From assembly GCF_035627495.1 (NCBI RefSeq), contig NZ_DASPLO010000177.1, positions 20,052-84,051 on the forward strand: a stretch of DNA of 64,000 nucleotides. Direction: 5' to 3'. A program made the position numbers and the translations under genes. This stretch comes from Methylocaldum sp035627495. Lineage in GTDB: Bacteria > Pseudomonadota > Gammaproteobacteria > Methylococcales > Methylococcaceae. The notes under the pieces were generated by a model that ran no database searches, had not been told where the DNA came from, and saw nothing but the letters and a program-made list of their open reading frames with translations. This document shows, one piece after another, positions 17,440-26,437 of this stretch (within the stretch, counting starts at the first letter, position 1; each line of letters begins with the position of its first letter).

Positions 17440-18228
17440 ATGACTGCAAATATTCATCCTACTGCTTGTATCGCTCCGGATGCCAAACTGGGCGCCGGCG
17501 TTTCGATCGGCCCCTACGCCGTGATCGAGAGCCATACCGAAATCGGCGACGATTGCCGCATTGCTGCCCACGCCGTAATTCATTCGCACGTCCGCATGGG
17601 GAGAGATAATCATGTTTGCCCGCATGCGGTCATCGGCGGCTTGCCTCAGGATTTAGGGTTTGATGCCTCCGCGGAAACCTACGTGGAGATTGGCGACAGC
17701 AATGTTTTTCGCGAAGGCGTAACGGTGAGTCGCGCTACCCAAAAAGGGGCCGCTACGCGGATCGGTGCGAACAACTATCTCATGAATAATAGTCATGTGG
17801 CCCATGATTGTAGGCTGGGCGACAACAATATCTTCGCCAGTGGCGCAACCCTCGGCGGTCATGTTCATGTCGGCGATCGGGTGTTTTTTGGGGGGGGAGT
17901 CATGGTCCACCAGTTTTGCCGCATCGGTAGCTTTGCGATATTGCAGGGACTTGCGGGCATCAACAAGGATGTCATCCCCTTTACGCTGGTGGGTGGAAGA
18001 CCGGGTAAACACTACCGGCTGAATCTAGTCGGTATGCGACGTGCCGGGATCGATGGAGACCGTTTGAAGGCAGTGTCGATCGCCTATCGCCGTTTACGGA
18101 ACAAACAGAGCCTGGACGACTTGCCGGATACTCCGGAACTGGCCTATCTCCGCCATTGGTTGGTGGGGGAGTCGAAGCGCCACGGCGCTCTAGGGTTTGT
18201 CGATATCCACGCCCGCGGCGAAGACTGA
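17440..18228 (+). CDS. lpxA: UDP-sugar acyltransferase LpxA
   Basis: First lipid A enzyme: transfers a hydroxyacyl chain from ACP to the 3-position of a UDP-GlcNAc-type sugar. The 262-residue protein is a left-handed beta helix of hexapeptide repeats (IHPTACIAPDAKLGAG, IGPYAVIESHTEIG, MNNSHVAHDCRLGDNN) and has the catalytic His in the NSHVAHDC segment. Because gnnA and gnnB follow directly, the real substrate may be the 3-amino sugar UDP-GlcNAc3N, giving an amide-linked chain. That preference is inference from gene order. Unusually, lpxD and fabZ are not adjacent. Confidence 0.96.
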   Translation: MTANIHPTACIAPDAKLGAGVSIGPYAVIESHTEIGDDCRIAAHAVIHSHVRMGRDNHVCPHAVIGGLPQDLGFDASAETYVEIGDSNVFREGVTVSRATQKGAATRIGANNYLMNNSHVAHDCRLGDNNIFASGATLGGHVHVGDRVFFGGGVMVHQFCRIGSFAILQGLAGINKDVIPFTLVGGRPGKHYRLNLVGMRRAGIDGDRLKAVSIAYRRLRNKQSLDDLPDTPELAYLRHWLVGESKRHGALGFVDIHARGED

Positions 18229-18283
18229 TTCGCACGGTACGTCGACGCATCCATTTTCTTTTTCAGCATAAAAAACAAGCACC

Positions 18284-19219
18284 ATGAGTCCACTGAAATG
18301 TGCCGTGATCGGCGTCGGTTATTTGGGGAAATTCCACGCGGAAAAATATGCCGCACTTCCTGATTGCGAATTGGTCGCCGTAGTCGATACGGATCGGCAG
18401 GCGGCTCAGGCCGTAGCCGAAAAGACTGGCGCCCAGGCGCTAACCGATTACCGCGAACTGCTCGGTGGCGTAGATTCCGTGAGTATCGTGGTACCGACCA
18501 GCTTGCACCACCAGGTGGCCAAGGATTTCTTGGCTGCCGGAGCGCATGTGCTGGTGGAAAAGCCTATCACCGTGACGGTGGAAGAAGCCGACGAGCTCAT
18601 CCGTATCGCTGAGGATAAGCGCCGCGTGCTCATGGTAGGGCATCTGGAGCGCTTTAACGCCGCGCTGTTGGCGCTCGATCTGACCGAGGACAAGCCGATT
18701 TTCATCGAGTCGCACCGTCTTGCGCCGTTCAAGCCGCGCGCTAATGACGTTAGCGTCGTGCTCGATCTTATGATCCATGATATCGATATCATCCTCGACT
18801 TGGTCGACTGTGAAGTCGAACGCATCGATGCCAAAGGCGTGCCGGTATTGACCGGCGACGTTGATATTGCCAATGCACGCATCGCGTTTAAGAACGGCAG
18901 TGTGGCCAATGTCACGGCCAGTCGGGTGAGCCAGAAAGTCGAGCGCAAGATGCGCATGTTCATGCCGAATGCTTATATTTCCGTAGATTTCCAAAACCGT
19001 GCGCTAACGCGCCATCGCAAAGGCGAGGGTGAGATGTTTCCCGGCATACCGGAAATTGTCAGCGAGGAATCCGTATTCGAGAGCGGAGATGCTCTGATGG
19101 AGGAAATCAAGCATTTCGTCGCTTGTATCCGCGACGGGCGCGAGCCTTTGGTCTCCGGGCTTGCAGGACGGCGCGCCCTGGCGACGGCCACGGAAATTGC
19201 TCGTTTGCTCAACCCTTAA
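18284..19219 (+). CDS. gnnA: UDP-GlcNAc 3-dehydrogenase, GnnA-like (Gfo/Idh/MocA)
   Basis: Gfo/Idh/MocA oxidoreductase of 311 residues with an N-terminal NAD-binding Rossmann motif (VIGVGYLGKFHAEKY) and the family EKP motif (HVLVEKPITV). Located between lpxA and a DegT-type aminotransferase, followed by lpxB. In Acidithiobacillus ferrooxidans, GnnA oxidises the 3-OH of UDP-GlcNAc and GnnB aminates the ketone; those genes also lie between lpxA and lpxB. The same layout here makes the role likely. Specificity cannot be read from sequence alone. Confidence 0.82.
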   Translation: MSPLKCAVIGVGYLGKFHAEKYAALPDCELVAVVDTDRQAAQAVAEKTGAQALTDYRELLGGVDSVSIVVPTSLHHQVAKDFLAAGAHVLVEKPITVTVEEADELIRIAEDKRRVLMVGHLERFNAALLALDLTEDKPIFIESHRLAPFKPRANDVSVVLDLMIHDIDIILDLVDCEVERIDAKGVPVLTGDVDIANARIAFKNGSVANVTASRVSQKVERKMRMFMPNAYISVDFQNRALTRHRKGEGEMFPGIPEIVSEESVFESGDALMEEIKHFVACIRDGREPLVSGLAGRRALATATEIARLLNP

Positions 19220-19257
19220 CCGTTCATAGCGTGTGCGCCACCAACGATTTCGCTCAG

Positions 19258-19288
19258 CCCTTTCCTCTCCCGGTGAGAGGGGAAAAGG
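19258..19288. repeat. CT-rich imperfect hairpin between gnnA and gnnB
   Basis: Core arms CCTCTC (19264-19269) and GAGAGG (19275-19280) enclose loop CCGGT. Outer bases extend the pairing with a two-base bulge (left CCCTTT, right GGAAAAGG). No T-run follows, so a terminator is unlikely. It resembles short dispersed palindromes common between genes. It occupies the 120-bp gap inside the lipid A cluster. Confidence 0.45.
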
Positions 19289-19339
19289 TGTTGCTGTGCG
19301 ACGATTTTCATGACAACGCGTAGAGGAGAGTTAGATCTC

Positions 19340-20437
19340 ATGATCCCTATGGTCGATTTAAAAGCCCAATATCTGCAACTCAAGGACGAAATCGATCAAA
19401 GCTTGAGTCAGGTCTTGGATAGTTGCGCCTTTGTCCTGGGGCCGAACGTTAGGGCCTTCGAGGAGGAAACGGCGGCTTATCTGGGGGTCAAACACGCGAT
19501 CGGTGTCGCTTCCGGAACCGATGCCCTGCATCTGGCGCTCTTGGCGGCGGGTATCGGCGAAGGGGATGAAGTCATTACGACGCCGTTTACCTTCATCGCG
19601 ACGGCCGAGGCGATTCGCTATGTGGGCGCCAAACCGGTGTTCGTCGACATCGATCCCAAGACCTTTAACATCGCTCCCGAGGCAATCGAGGCGGCGATCA
19701 CGGAAAAGACAGCCGCCGTCATGCCGGTGCATCTGTTCGGCCAGCCCGTGGACATGCAGCGGATCGCCGCTATCTGCGAAAAGCACGGGCTCAAGATGGT
19801 GGAAGACTGCGCCCAATCCTTCGGTGCATCTATCGGCGGACGACAAACCGGCAGTTTCGGCGTGAGTGCCGGGTTCAGTTTCTTTCCGAGCAAGAACCTC
19901 GGTTGCTATGGTGATGGTGGTTTGGTGACCACGAATGCCGACGACATTGCCGACAAGGTCAAGGTATTGCGCAACCACGGATCCGAGGTGCGTTATTATC
20001 ACGACGTGATCGGCTATAACAGTCGGCTCGACGAGCTGCAGGCGGCGATATTGCGCGTTAAGCTGAAACGCATCGACGATTTCAATCGCAACCGCCGCCG
20101 GGTTGCCCATCTGTATTCGGAGCTGATGGCGGACTTGCCGATGACGACGCCCCACGAAGACGGTATTGGCGTCCACGTTTATCATCAGTACACCCTACTG
20201 ACCGACCGGCGCGATGCGGTTATGCAGGCACTCCAAAAGGCTGGCGTTGCCTGTGCAGTTTATTATCCCGTGCCGCTCCATCGGCAGAACGTGTTCGCCG
20301 AGGCGTGTGCCGGACTAAATCTGCCGGTGACCGAGTCGGTTGCGGAACGCTGCCTGTCCCTGCCCATTTACCCCGAGCTTCAAGAAGCCGATATTCGCCG
20401 TATCGTGTCCGTCATCCGCACTGCTTTGAATGACTAA
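19340..20437 (+). CDS. gnnB: UDP-3-keto-GlcNAc aminotransferase, GnnB-like (DegT/DnrJ)
   Basis: PLP-dependent sugar aminotransferase of 365 residues. Visible family features are GVASGTDALHLAL (phosphate cup), VEDCAQSFGAS (Asp contacting the PLP nitrogen), FFPSKNLGCYGDGG (Schiff-base Lys) and NSRLDELQAAIL. I start at ATG 19340, which has AGGAGAG about 9 bp upstream; the protein then begins MIPMVDLKAQY as in the family. It overlaps lpxB by 8 bp. With GnnA it would make UDP-GlcNAc3N. Confidence 0.83.
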   Translation: MIPMVDLKAQYLQLKDEIDQSLSQVLDSCAFVLGPNVRAFEEETAAYLGVKHAIGVASGTDALHLALLAAGIGEGDEVITTPFTFIATAEAIRYVGAKPVFVDIDPKTFNIAPEAIEAAITEKTAAVMPVHLFGQPVDMQRIAAICEKHGLKMVEDCAQSFGASIGGRQTGSFGVSAGFSFFPSKNLGCYGDGGLVTTNADDIADKVKVLRNHGSEVRYYHDVIGYNSRLDELQAAILRVKLKRIDDFNRNRRRVAHLYSELMADLPMTTPHEDGIGVHVYHQYTLLTDRRDAVMQALQKAGVACAVYYPVPLHRQNVFAEACAGLNLPVTESVAERCLSLPIYPELQEADIRRIVSVIRTALND

Positions 20438-21578
20438 CCGCTCGCCTCTCGTCATGCTGAGCGCCGGAGAAGCCTCCGGCGATCTCCATGCTGCGAACCT
20501 GTTCCTGGAACTGAAAAAGCTCATCCCGAACCTTCGCGGCATCGGCATGGGCGGGGTCAGGATGCGTGAAGCGGGAGTCGAGCTCCGTTGCGATTCGACC
20601 CATCTCGCCGTCATCGGGCTCGCCGAGGTGGCCAAGCATTACGGAGAAATTCGCCGCGCGCTCCGTCTGATGCAACGGATTGCCTACGAAGAGAAACCGG
20701 ACCTGCTGATCTGTGTCGACTATAAGGAATTCAACTTCCGTCTTGCACGGAAGGCGAAGGCGTGCGGTGTCAAAGTCTTGTTCTATGTGAGCCCGCAGGT
20801 TTGGGCCTGGCGTCCCGGTCGAGTGAAGAGCTACGGCCGGATCGTCGACCACATGGCGGTGATTTTCCCGTTCGAAGTGCCGTTCTACGAGGTATATCGG
20901 CTACCCGTGACCTACGTGGGCCATCCCTTGGCGGGAAAGGTGAAGCCGTCCATGGGGCGGGCCGCAGCCATGGAGAAGTTCGGATTTGCGGGCAAGGGGC
21001 CGATTATCGGACTGTTGCCGGGCAGCCGGGTCAACGAGATCAACCGGCTCATGCCCGTTATTCTAGGTGCTGCCCGACATCTGGCGCACGAGTTTGCAGG
21101 AGCGGAATTCGTTCTCTTTCGGGCGCCATCGATAGCGGACGAGTTGCTGAAAAGCCATCTTGCGGTTAATGACCTGAATATCCGCGTGATCGAAGGGCAG
21201 GATTACGATGCCCTGCAATGCTGCGATGCCGTAATCACGGTTTCCGGCACCGCGACTCTGGAAGTGGCGCTGTTGGGCGTACCCATGGCGATTATTTACC
21301 GGTTAACCCCACTGAGTTACTGGCTTGGTCGCCTGCTGGTCCGTATTCCCTATATCGGATTGCCGAATATTTTGGCGGGTCGACATATCGTCCGCGAATT
21401 CATCCAGCATGATGCGACGGCGGACAATGTCGCTGGCGAGATCGCCCGAATTCTTCGGGACTCCGACTATGCGGAAGCGATGCGGCGGGCCCTAAGGCAA
21501 ATTAGGGGCGATTTGGGAGAGGAGAATGGCGTGGCCAAACTCGCACGGTTGGCGGCGGAAATGTTGAAACGAAACTGA
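20430..21578 (+). CDS. lpxB: Lipid-A-disaccharide synthase
   Basis: Family 19 glycosyltransferase that joins lipid X and its UDP-activated form into the lipid A disaccharide at the inner membrane face. The 382-residue protein has the signature SAGEASGDLHAA at its start, FYVSPQVWAWRPGR, LLPGSRVNEI and VSGTATLEVALLG. It is coupled to gnnB by an 8-bp overlap. Confidence 0.97.
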   Translation: MTNRSPLVMLSAGEASGDLHAANLFLELKKLIPNLRGIGMGGVRMREAGVELRCDSTHLAVIGLAEVAKHYGEIRRALRLMQRIAYEEKPDLLICVDYKEFNFRLARKAKACGVKVLFYVSPQVWAWRPGRVKSYGRIVDHMAVIFPFEVPFYEVYRLPVTYVGHPLAGKVKPSMGRAAAMEKFGFAGKGPIIGLLPGSRVNEINRLMPVILGAARHLAHEFAGAEFVLFRAPSIADELLKSHLAVNDLNIRVIEGQDYDALQCCDAVITVSGTATLEVALLGVPMAIIYRLTPLSYWLGRLLVRIPYIGLPNILAGRHIVREFIQHDATADNVAGEIARILRDSDYAEAMRRALRQIRGDLGEENGVAKLARLAAEMLKRN

Positions 21579-21599
21579 GGGTGGAATCCGGTCAATCGG

Positions 21600-23411
21600 C
21601 TAATGAATGAATGATTCGCTTTGAATCGCGATCTCGTCCTGGGGAGAATCCTTGCCGGTCTCCTTTTCGCCCTCGGTGTTTTCGACATATATCGCGTTCC
21701 CGCAATATCCTTTAGCCTTTTTCTTGGCTATCGAGGCCATTTCAGCGATGACTTCTTTGGTCAAACCGTTCTGTGTCGCGGCCACGGGCAAAATGCCAAT
21801 AGAGAGGGATACAAAAGGAAAATACCGCTTTTCGCCGTACCTGTCGCTAGCTTCTATGCCGCCGACTTGTCGGTCCTTGGCGGTGTAATAATCCGGGACG
21901 AGCGACTCGAAGGTCTGTAAAAGTTGCTGGCAGCGTTCCCGCCAGTCAGTATTCCGGAACAGGACGATAAAATCGTCGCCGCCGATGTGTCCTACAAAAT
22001 CCAAGTCGGGATCCGTGATTTCCATTAGTAGGCGGCCCACGAGCTGAATGAGATCGTCGCCGCGTATATAGCTGTAAACGTCATTATAAGCTTTGAAGTG
22101 ATCGAGATCGCAGTAGGCGACAATGAAATCCTCCCGATTGCGCAGGAACTCATCCAGTTTCTGCTGAATCAAAACATTACCGGGTAATAGTGTCAGCGGA
22201 TTGGCGTGCCGGGCTTTGGTGATTTGTAAGTCGGTAATCGTGCTCAAGAGATCCAGGAGGGTGCCCTTGCCGACTAGATGTCCATTGTCCGTAATGATGA
22301 ATTCGTCCGTCTGGTGATTGACTGCGCTGGTCAGGCAGCGGCTGGCATCCTCAAGAGAGGTATGCAGGTCGAATTTAAGAGTCGGCCTAAGGACAAACTC
22401 TTGTATGGGTTTTCGGCCATGCAAATCGCGTCCGTATCGGCTCGCCAAGAGATTCATCAGATCGTTGCGGAGGACAAGTCCCAAGGGTTCGTCATTGTCC
22501 ACGACAGCTACCGATTGTAGGGTTTCGCTGATTCGGAAGATTTCGCCGACTTCCTCCATGCTCGATTGTGGGGATACGGTTGGGATTTCCTTCAGGAGAT
22601 GGGCGACTGTTAACTTGTCCGAGTAGACGCTGCGTTTTTGCCGGTCGCTAAATAGTTGCTGGTTCAGCGTGATATCAGGAGTTTTTTTCGGTGGGGAGAA
22701 ATAAAATCCCTGGGCCATGTTAATGCCCAATTTGCGCAAGGCGGCGTATTCGTGCTTATGTTCGATGCCCTCGGTAATCGTCTGACAACCCAGTGATTTG
22801 GCGATTTCGATGATGGATTTGATGAATTGGCGCTTGGTTTGGTCTTCGTCGACACCTTCAATAAAATGCCGGTCGATCTTGACGAAATCTGGGTTCAGTT
22901 CGGACCAGAGCTTGAGACTGGAGTGGCCGGCGCCTAGATCGTCCAGCGCGACTTTGAAACCCATTCCGCGGTAATGTTGGAGGGCTTGTTGGAATACCGT
23001 CCAGTCTTGGATGGGTTGGGTTTCGGTGATTTCGACGACGACACGGTCCGGATCTAATTTGTGATTCTGTAAGTACATCAGCGTTCGTCCATGAATGAAT
23101 TCGTCGTCCGTCAAAGTGACGGGATTAATATTGACGAAGAGCTGTCCCGACAGACCGAGTTTGGCGAATTGTCGGATGATGAGCTTCCGGCACAGAAAGT
23201 CTAGATCCATCAGGCGCTCATACTTGGCGGCCGCGGCGAACAGGACATTCGGCCGATGTAGTAAAGATTCGGAAGGTCCTCGAATCAAACCCTCGTATCC
23301 AAAGATCGACTGTTTATCCAATACAACTATCGGCTGGAACAGAACGGTCAACTGTTCCAGCGCGAGTATACGATCAAGCAGGCTCTTAACGTGGACTTCT
23401 TGCTTCTGCAC
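21600..23411 (-). CDS. EAL-CBS-GGDEF cyclic-di-GMP protein
   Basis: Cytoplasmic signalling protein of 603 residues with domain order EAL (about 15-245), CBS pair (about 285-400), GGDEF (about 425-590). The EAL domain keeps its catalytic set: GYEGLIRG, FVNINP, EITETQ, ALDDLGAGHSS, KIDRHFI and ITEGIEH, so phosphodiesterase activity is likely. The GGDEF site reads GGDDF, a mild deviation that may or may not allow cyclase activity. No membrane segment is seen. CBS modules suggest nucleotide sensing. It converges on lpxB with only 21 bp between the stops. Confidence 0.9.
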   Translation of the reverse strand: MQKQEVHVKSLLDRILALEQLTVLFQPIVVLDKQSIFGYEGLIRGPSESLLHRPNVLFAAAAKYERLMDLDFLCRKLIIRQFAKLGLSGQLFVNINPVTLTDDEFIHGRTLMYLQNHKLDPDRVVVEITETQPIQDWTVFQQALQHYRGMGFKVALDDLGAGHSSLKLWSELNPDFVKIDRHFIEGVDEDQTKRQFIKSIIEIAKSLGCQTITEGIEHKHEYAALRKLGINMAQGFYFSPPKKTPDITLNQQLFSDRQKRSVYSDKLTVAHLLKEIPTVSPQSSMEEVGEIFRISETLQSVAVVDNDEPLGLVLRNDLMNLLASRYGRDLHGRKPIQEFVLRPTLKFDLHTSLEDASRCLTSAVNHQTDEFIITDNGHLVGKGTLLDLLSTITDLQITKARHANPLTLLPGNVLIQQKLDEFLRNREDFIVAYCDLDHFKAYNDVYSYIRGDDLIQLVGRLLMEITDPDLDFVGHIGGDDFIVLFRNTDWRERCQQLLQTFESLVPDYYTAKDRQVGGIEASDRYGEKRYFPFVSLSIGILPVAATQNGLTKEVIAEMASIAKKKAKGYCGNAIYVENTEGEKETGKDSPQDEIAIQSESFIH

Positions 23412-23640
23412 TAGGACTCGTCGGGATCTGTGAATGAGGTGGCCGTTTACTCAATGAACTATAGCAGCTTGTATCATTTTGACCGGCAAATATGACAGCA
23501 AACGTTTTGCGAACGGACAAGCATAAGCTTACCTGTGGTTGTGGAGTTTATTTCGGCAGTTGCGTTGAACTCCTATCCGGCCACGTTACCGGCATGGAAA
23601 TTTTCCATGTCTCTGCCGCTAAGATTTTGAGGTAGTTGTT

Positions 23641-24138
23641 ATGAGTCGTGCTTTTGTCAAAGAACCGGATGGCGAACAGATCGGTGACGATCTTCCCGAA
23701 CGGCCCCGAAGCTCGTATACCAATTATGTCACTCCGCAAGGGTTGCAGCAGCTTCAAGAGCGGGTTCGCGAGCTCAGCGTGCAGAAGGAAATCCTGGTTG
23801 GGAAGGATGATCTCGGCGCCCGGCAACAGCTCAAGCAGGTGGAGCGTGATTTGCATTATTACGAGGAGCGCGTTCAAAGCGCAGTGGTGGTGCAGCCGGA
23901 TGCTCAGACAGACGACAAGGTGCGCTTTGGTTCAACGGTCGAAGTTCTCGATTTGGACGGCCAAACGCTGCGCTTTACCATCGTCGGCGAGGACGAGGCG
24001 GACGCGACTCAGGAGAAAATCAGCTGGATGTCGCCTTTGGCACGGGCGTTACTGGAGGCTCAAGCGGGGGATGTAGTGACTTGGAAAAGGCCATTGGGCG
24101 ACAAGGAATTGGAAGTCTTGGCGATTCACAAAGGCTAA
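23641..24138 (+). CDS. GreA/GreB-family protein with shortened coiled coil
   Basis: 165-residue relative of transcript cleavage factors. A disordered-looking N-terminus (to about residue 27) precedes a short coiled coil (YVTPQGLQQLQERVRELS to about 85) and the C-terminal FKBP-like domain typical of GreA/GreB/Rnk (VRFGSTVEVLDLDG, SWMSPLARALLEAQAGDVV). From the TPQG turn to the end of the second helix I count about 53 residues, against about 69 in E. coli GreA, so the coil should reach less far into the RNA polymerase secondary channel. Two Asp residues (GKDD) lie at the tip. It may be a Rnk- or GreB-like modulator. Confidence 0.82.
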   Translation: MSRAFVKEPDGEQIGDDLPERPRSSYTNYVTPQGLQQLQERVRELSVQKEILVGKDDLGARQQLKQVERDLHYYEERVQSAVVVQPDAQTDDKVRFGSTVEVLDLDGQTLRFTIVGEDEADATQEKISWMSPLARALLEAQAGDVVTWKRPLGDKELEVLAIHKG

Positions 24139-24141
24139 GCC

Positions 24142-24858
24142 GTGTCAGGAAGCTTTCCTCTGCCTTATAGCATCCGCCACAGCCGGCGGGCCAAGCATCT
24201 TCGTTTGATTGCAAAACTCCATGGGATCGAGCTTGTCGTTCCGCCTACGGTCAGCGAAGCTCGAGCGTTGGCGTTCTTGCACAAGCATCGCGATTGGGCC
24301 GAGCGCAAGCTGTCGGATATGCGCGCTAGGGCTGCCGAGTTCCGGCCGGTTCAGCATCTGCAGAACGGTTCAACGCTCCCGTTTCAAGGCCGCGAAGTTC
24401 CGCTGGTGGTTCGCGAGCATGCCGAACGGCGGACGCGTATCCAGTATGACGGGCACTTCTTGGTCTCTGTACCCGTCGGCAGTTCGGAGGACCTGCAGCA
24501 TATCACCCGGACGGCGCTTTTTGACTGGGTAAAGGTGTGGATGCGTGGCGAAGCCGGGTCCATCGTGCAACGGCACGCTGTCCGTTTCGGATTGCATCCG
24601 CGTCAAATTAGGATCAAACGGATGAAGAGCCGGTGGGGAAGTTGCGGCCCGAGAAACGACATCAATCTGAACTGGCTCTTGGCTTTCGCGCCCCCATCGG
24701 TATTGGAGTATGTGGTCGTGCACGAGTTGTGTCACATCCTCCATCGGAATCACTCGGCCCATTTCTGGGATTTGGTCGCCCGGCATCTGCCCGGCTATCC
24801 TGCGGAGCGCCAGTGGCTCCGCCGGGACGGCGCCGATTTGTTGAGACGCTTCGAGTAG
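24142..24858 (+). CDS. YgjP-type zinc metalloprotein (DUF45, M48-related)
   Basis: 238-residue protein of the YgjP/WLM family. The conserved core is KRMKSRWGSCGPRNDINLN followed by the zinc motif VVHELCHILHRNHSAHFW (H-E-x-x-H plus a later His). E. coli YgjP has been described as a UTP pyrophosphatase, while other members are assumed to be peptidases, so the activity is open. GTG start 3 bp after the GreB-like gene; thioredoxin-like gene follows 4 bp later, so these form one transcript. Confidence 0.87.
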   Translation: MSGSFPLPYSIRHSRRAKHLRLIAKLHGIELVVPPTVSEARALAFLHKHRDWAERKLSDMRARAAEFRPVQHLQNGSTLPFQGREVPLVVREHAERRTRIQYDGHFLVSVPVGSSEDLQHITRTALFDWVKVWMRGEAGSIVQRHAVRFGLHPRQIRIKRMKSRWGSCGPRNDINLNWLLAFAPPSVLEYVVVHELCHILHRNHSAHFWDLVARHLPGYPAERQWLRRDGADLLRRFE

Positions 24859-24862
24859 CGCC

Positions 24863-25369
24863 ATGGCAGGCAAGTTAAAGCAAATGCTGCTATTCGGCAG
24901 CACGGCGATTGCGCTGTACGTCGGGGCACAGTTGGTCGTCACCCGCGGGTTGGTTTCCGGGACGCCGCCCCCGATCCGCGAAGCCACGCTAGACGGCGCA
25001 ACATTCGATGTCCCAAACCGTGAAAGGCGACCGGCCGTAATCTACTTCTGGGCGAGTTGGTGTCAGATCTGCAAGGCGATGCAGGGCTCCATTCGTTCAG
25101 TGGCGCAAGACGCGCCGCTAGTCAGCGTGGCGCTGCTGTCGGGGGATGAAAACGAGGTCCGGGATTACGTCAAGCGGGAAGGATTCGATGTCCCGGTGAT
25201 TCTCGACCGGGATGGCGCCATCGGCAGGGACTATGGTATACGCGGCGTGCCGGCCGTGTTCATTTTAGGGCCGGATGGCAATATCCGCTTTTCCACAATC
25301 GGCTATACAAGCGAACTTGGCTTGCGGGTACGGCTTTGGTTGGCGGATCTTGTAGGAGTCCTTGATTGA
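24863..25369 (+). CDS. Membrane-anchored thioredoxin-like disulfide oxidoreductase
   Basis: 168 residues with an N-terminal membrane anchor (MLLFGSTAIALYVGAQLVV) that places the thioredoxin fold in the periplasm. Active site WCQIC near residue 71 has Gln where most thioredoxins have Gly-Pro or Pro. The cis-proline loop is GVPAVFILG. It resembles ScsD- or TlpA-type proteins used for reduction of periplasmic cysteines or cytochrome c maturation. The partner is unknown. Its stop overlaps the start of the following quinone oxidoreductase. Confidence 0.85.
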   Translation: MAGKLKQMLLFGSTAIALYVGAQLVVTRGLVSGTPPPIREATLDGATFDVPNRERRPAVIYFWASWCQICKAMQGSIRSVAQDAPLVSVALLSGDENEVRDYVKREGFDVPVILDRDGAIGRDYGIRGVPAVFILGPDGNIRFSTIGYTSELGLRVRLWLADLVGVLD

Positions 25370-26367
25370 ATGGTGTTGTCCCGCCCACCATGGCGGCCAT
25401 CGAGATTGCTCAATGGGGCGGTCCGGAGGTTTTGCAAGCGTGCCGGCGTCCGACGCCTAAACCCGGGCCGGGCGAAGTGCTGATCGAGATTTCGGCGGCT
25501 GGCGTGAATCGGCCGGACGTCATGCAGCGCAAAGGGCTTTACCCACCGCCGCCGGGAGCTTCCGACATACCGGGCTTGGAAATCGCCGGCAAAGTCGTCG
25601 CCTTGGGCGAGGGTGTGCATCAGCCCGCCATCGGCGAATCGGTTTGCGCCCTGGTGACCGGCGGGGGATATGCGGAATATTGCTTGGCCGCGGCGGCGCT
25701 TTGCCTACCCATCCCGAAAGGACTCGGCCCGATCGAAGCGGCCGCTATACCGGAAACGTTTTTCACGGTTTGGACCAACGTCTTCGAGCGGGGCGGGCTT
25801 AAAGCCGGGGAGAGCATGCTCGTACACGGGGGCAGCAGCGGCATCGGCACCACGGCGATTCAGTTGGCTCGCGAGTTCGGCGCTGCTGTGTTCGCGACCG
25901 CGGGAAATCCGGAAAAATGCCGATTTTGCGAGCAGATCGGGGCTCGGGCGATCAACTATCGCGAAGAAGATTTCGTCGATCGCATTCAATTCTTAACCGA
26001 GGGCAAAGGCGTAAACCTGATTCTGGATATGGTCGGCGGCCCTTATCTTCAGCGGAATCTCAACTGTCTCGCAGTCGATGGCCGCCTGATAGTGATTGCG
26101 GTTCAGGGTGGGCCTAAGACCGAAATCAACCTGCTGTCCATCTTTTTGAAACGCCTGACTTTAACCGGCTCAACCTTGCGGCCGCGAAGCGTGAAAGAAA
26201 AAGCCTCGATTGCCGGTGCTCTGAGGCAAAAGGTATGGCCGCTGCTCGAATCGGGTCAGGTCAAACCCGTTGTCCATCGCGTGTTCTCCCTGGCGGAGGC
26301 ATCGGAAGCCCACCGCCTGATGGAAAGCAGCCAGCACATCGGCAAGATCGTGCTAACGGTAGCTTAA
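25366..26367 (+). CDS. NAD(P)H quinone oxidoreductase (zeta-crystallin/PIG3 type)
   Basis: Zinc-free medium-chain dehydrogenase/reductase of 333 residues. The N-terminal GroES-like fold (AAGVNRPDVMQRKGLYPPPPG) and a cofactor domain with VHGGSSGIGTTAIQLAREFGA are clear. PPPP in the N-terminal domain is typical of the PIG3-like subgroup, which reduces quinones with NADPH. Start: TTG 25366 has AGGAG with 7-bp spacing and overlaps the previous stop; ATG 25390 would lose 8 residues and has no clear ribosome site. Confidence 0.88.
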   Translation: MNGVVPPTMAAIEIAQWGGPEVLQACRRPTPKPGPGEVLIEISAAGVNRPDVMQRKGLYPPPPGASDIPGLEIAGKVVALGEGVHQPAIGESVCALVTGGGYAEYCLAAAALCLPIPKGLGPIEAAAIPETFFTVWTNVFERGGLKAGESMLVHGGSSGIGTTAIQLAREFGAAVFATAGNPEKCRFCEQIGARAINYREEDFVDRIQFLTEGKGVNLILDMVGGPYLQRNLNCLAVDGRLIVIAVQGGPKTEINLLSIFLKRLTLTGSTLRPRSVKEKASIAGALRQKVWPLLESGQVKPVVHRVFSLAEASEAHRLMESSQHIGKIVLTVA

Positions 26368-26437
26368 GTGCGGCTCGGCTGATCGGCTTGATCGTTCACG
26401 CCCCTCTTTAGCCGAACCCAAAAAACCGGAATAGATC

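Noticed and set aside
19358..20185. 275-codon minus-strand frame
   Set aside because: Antisense to the GnnB-like gene, with His/Gln-rich shadow composition.
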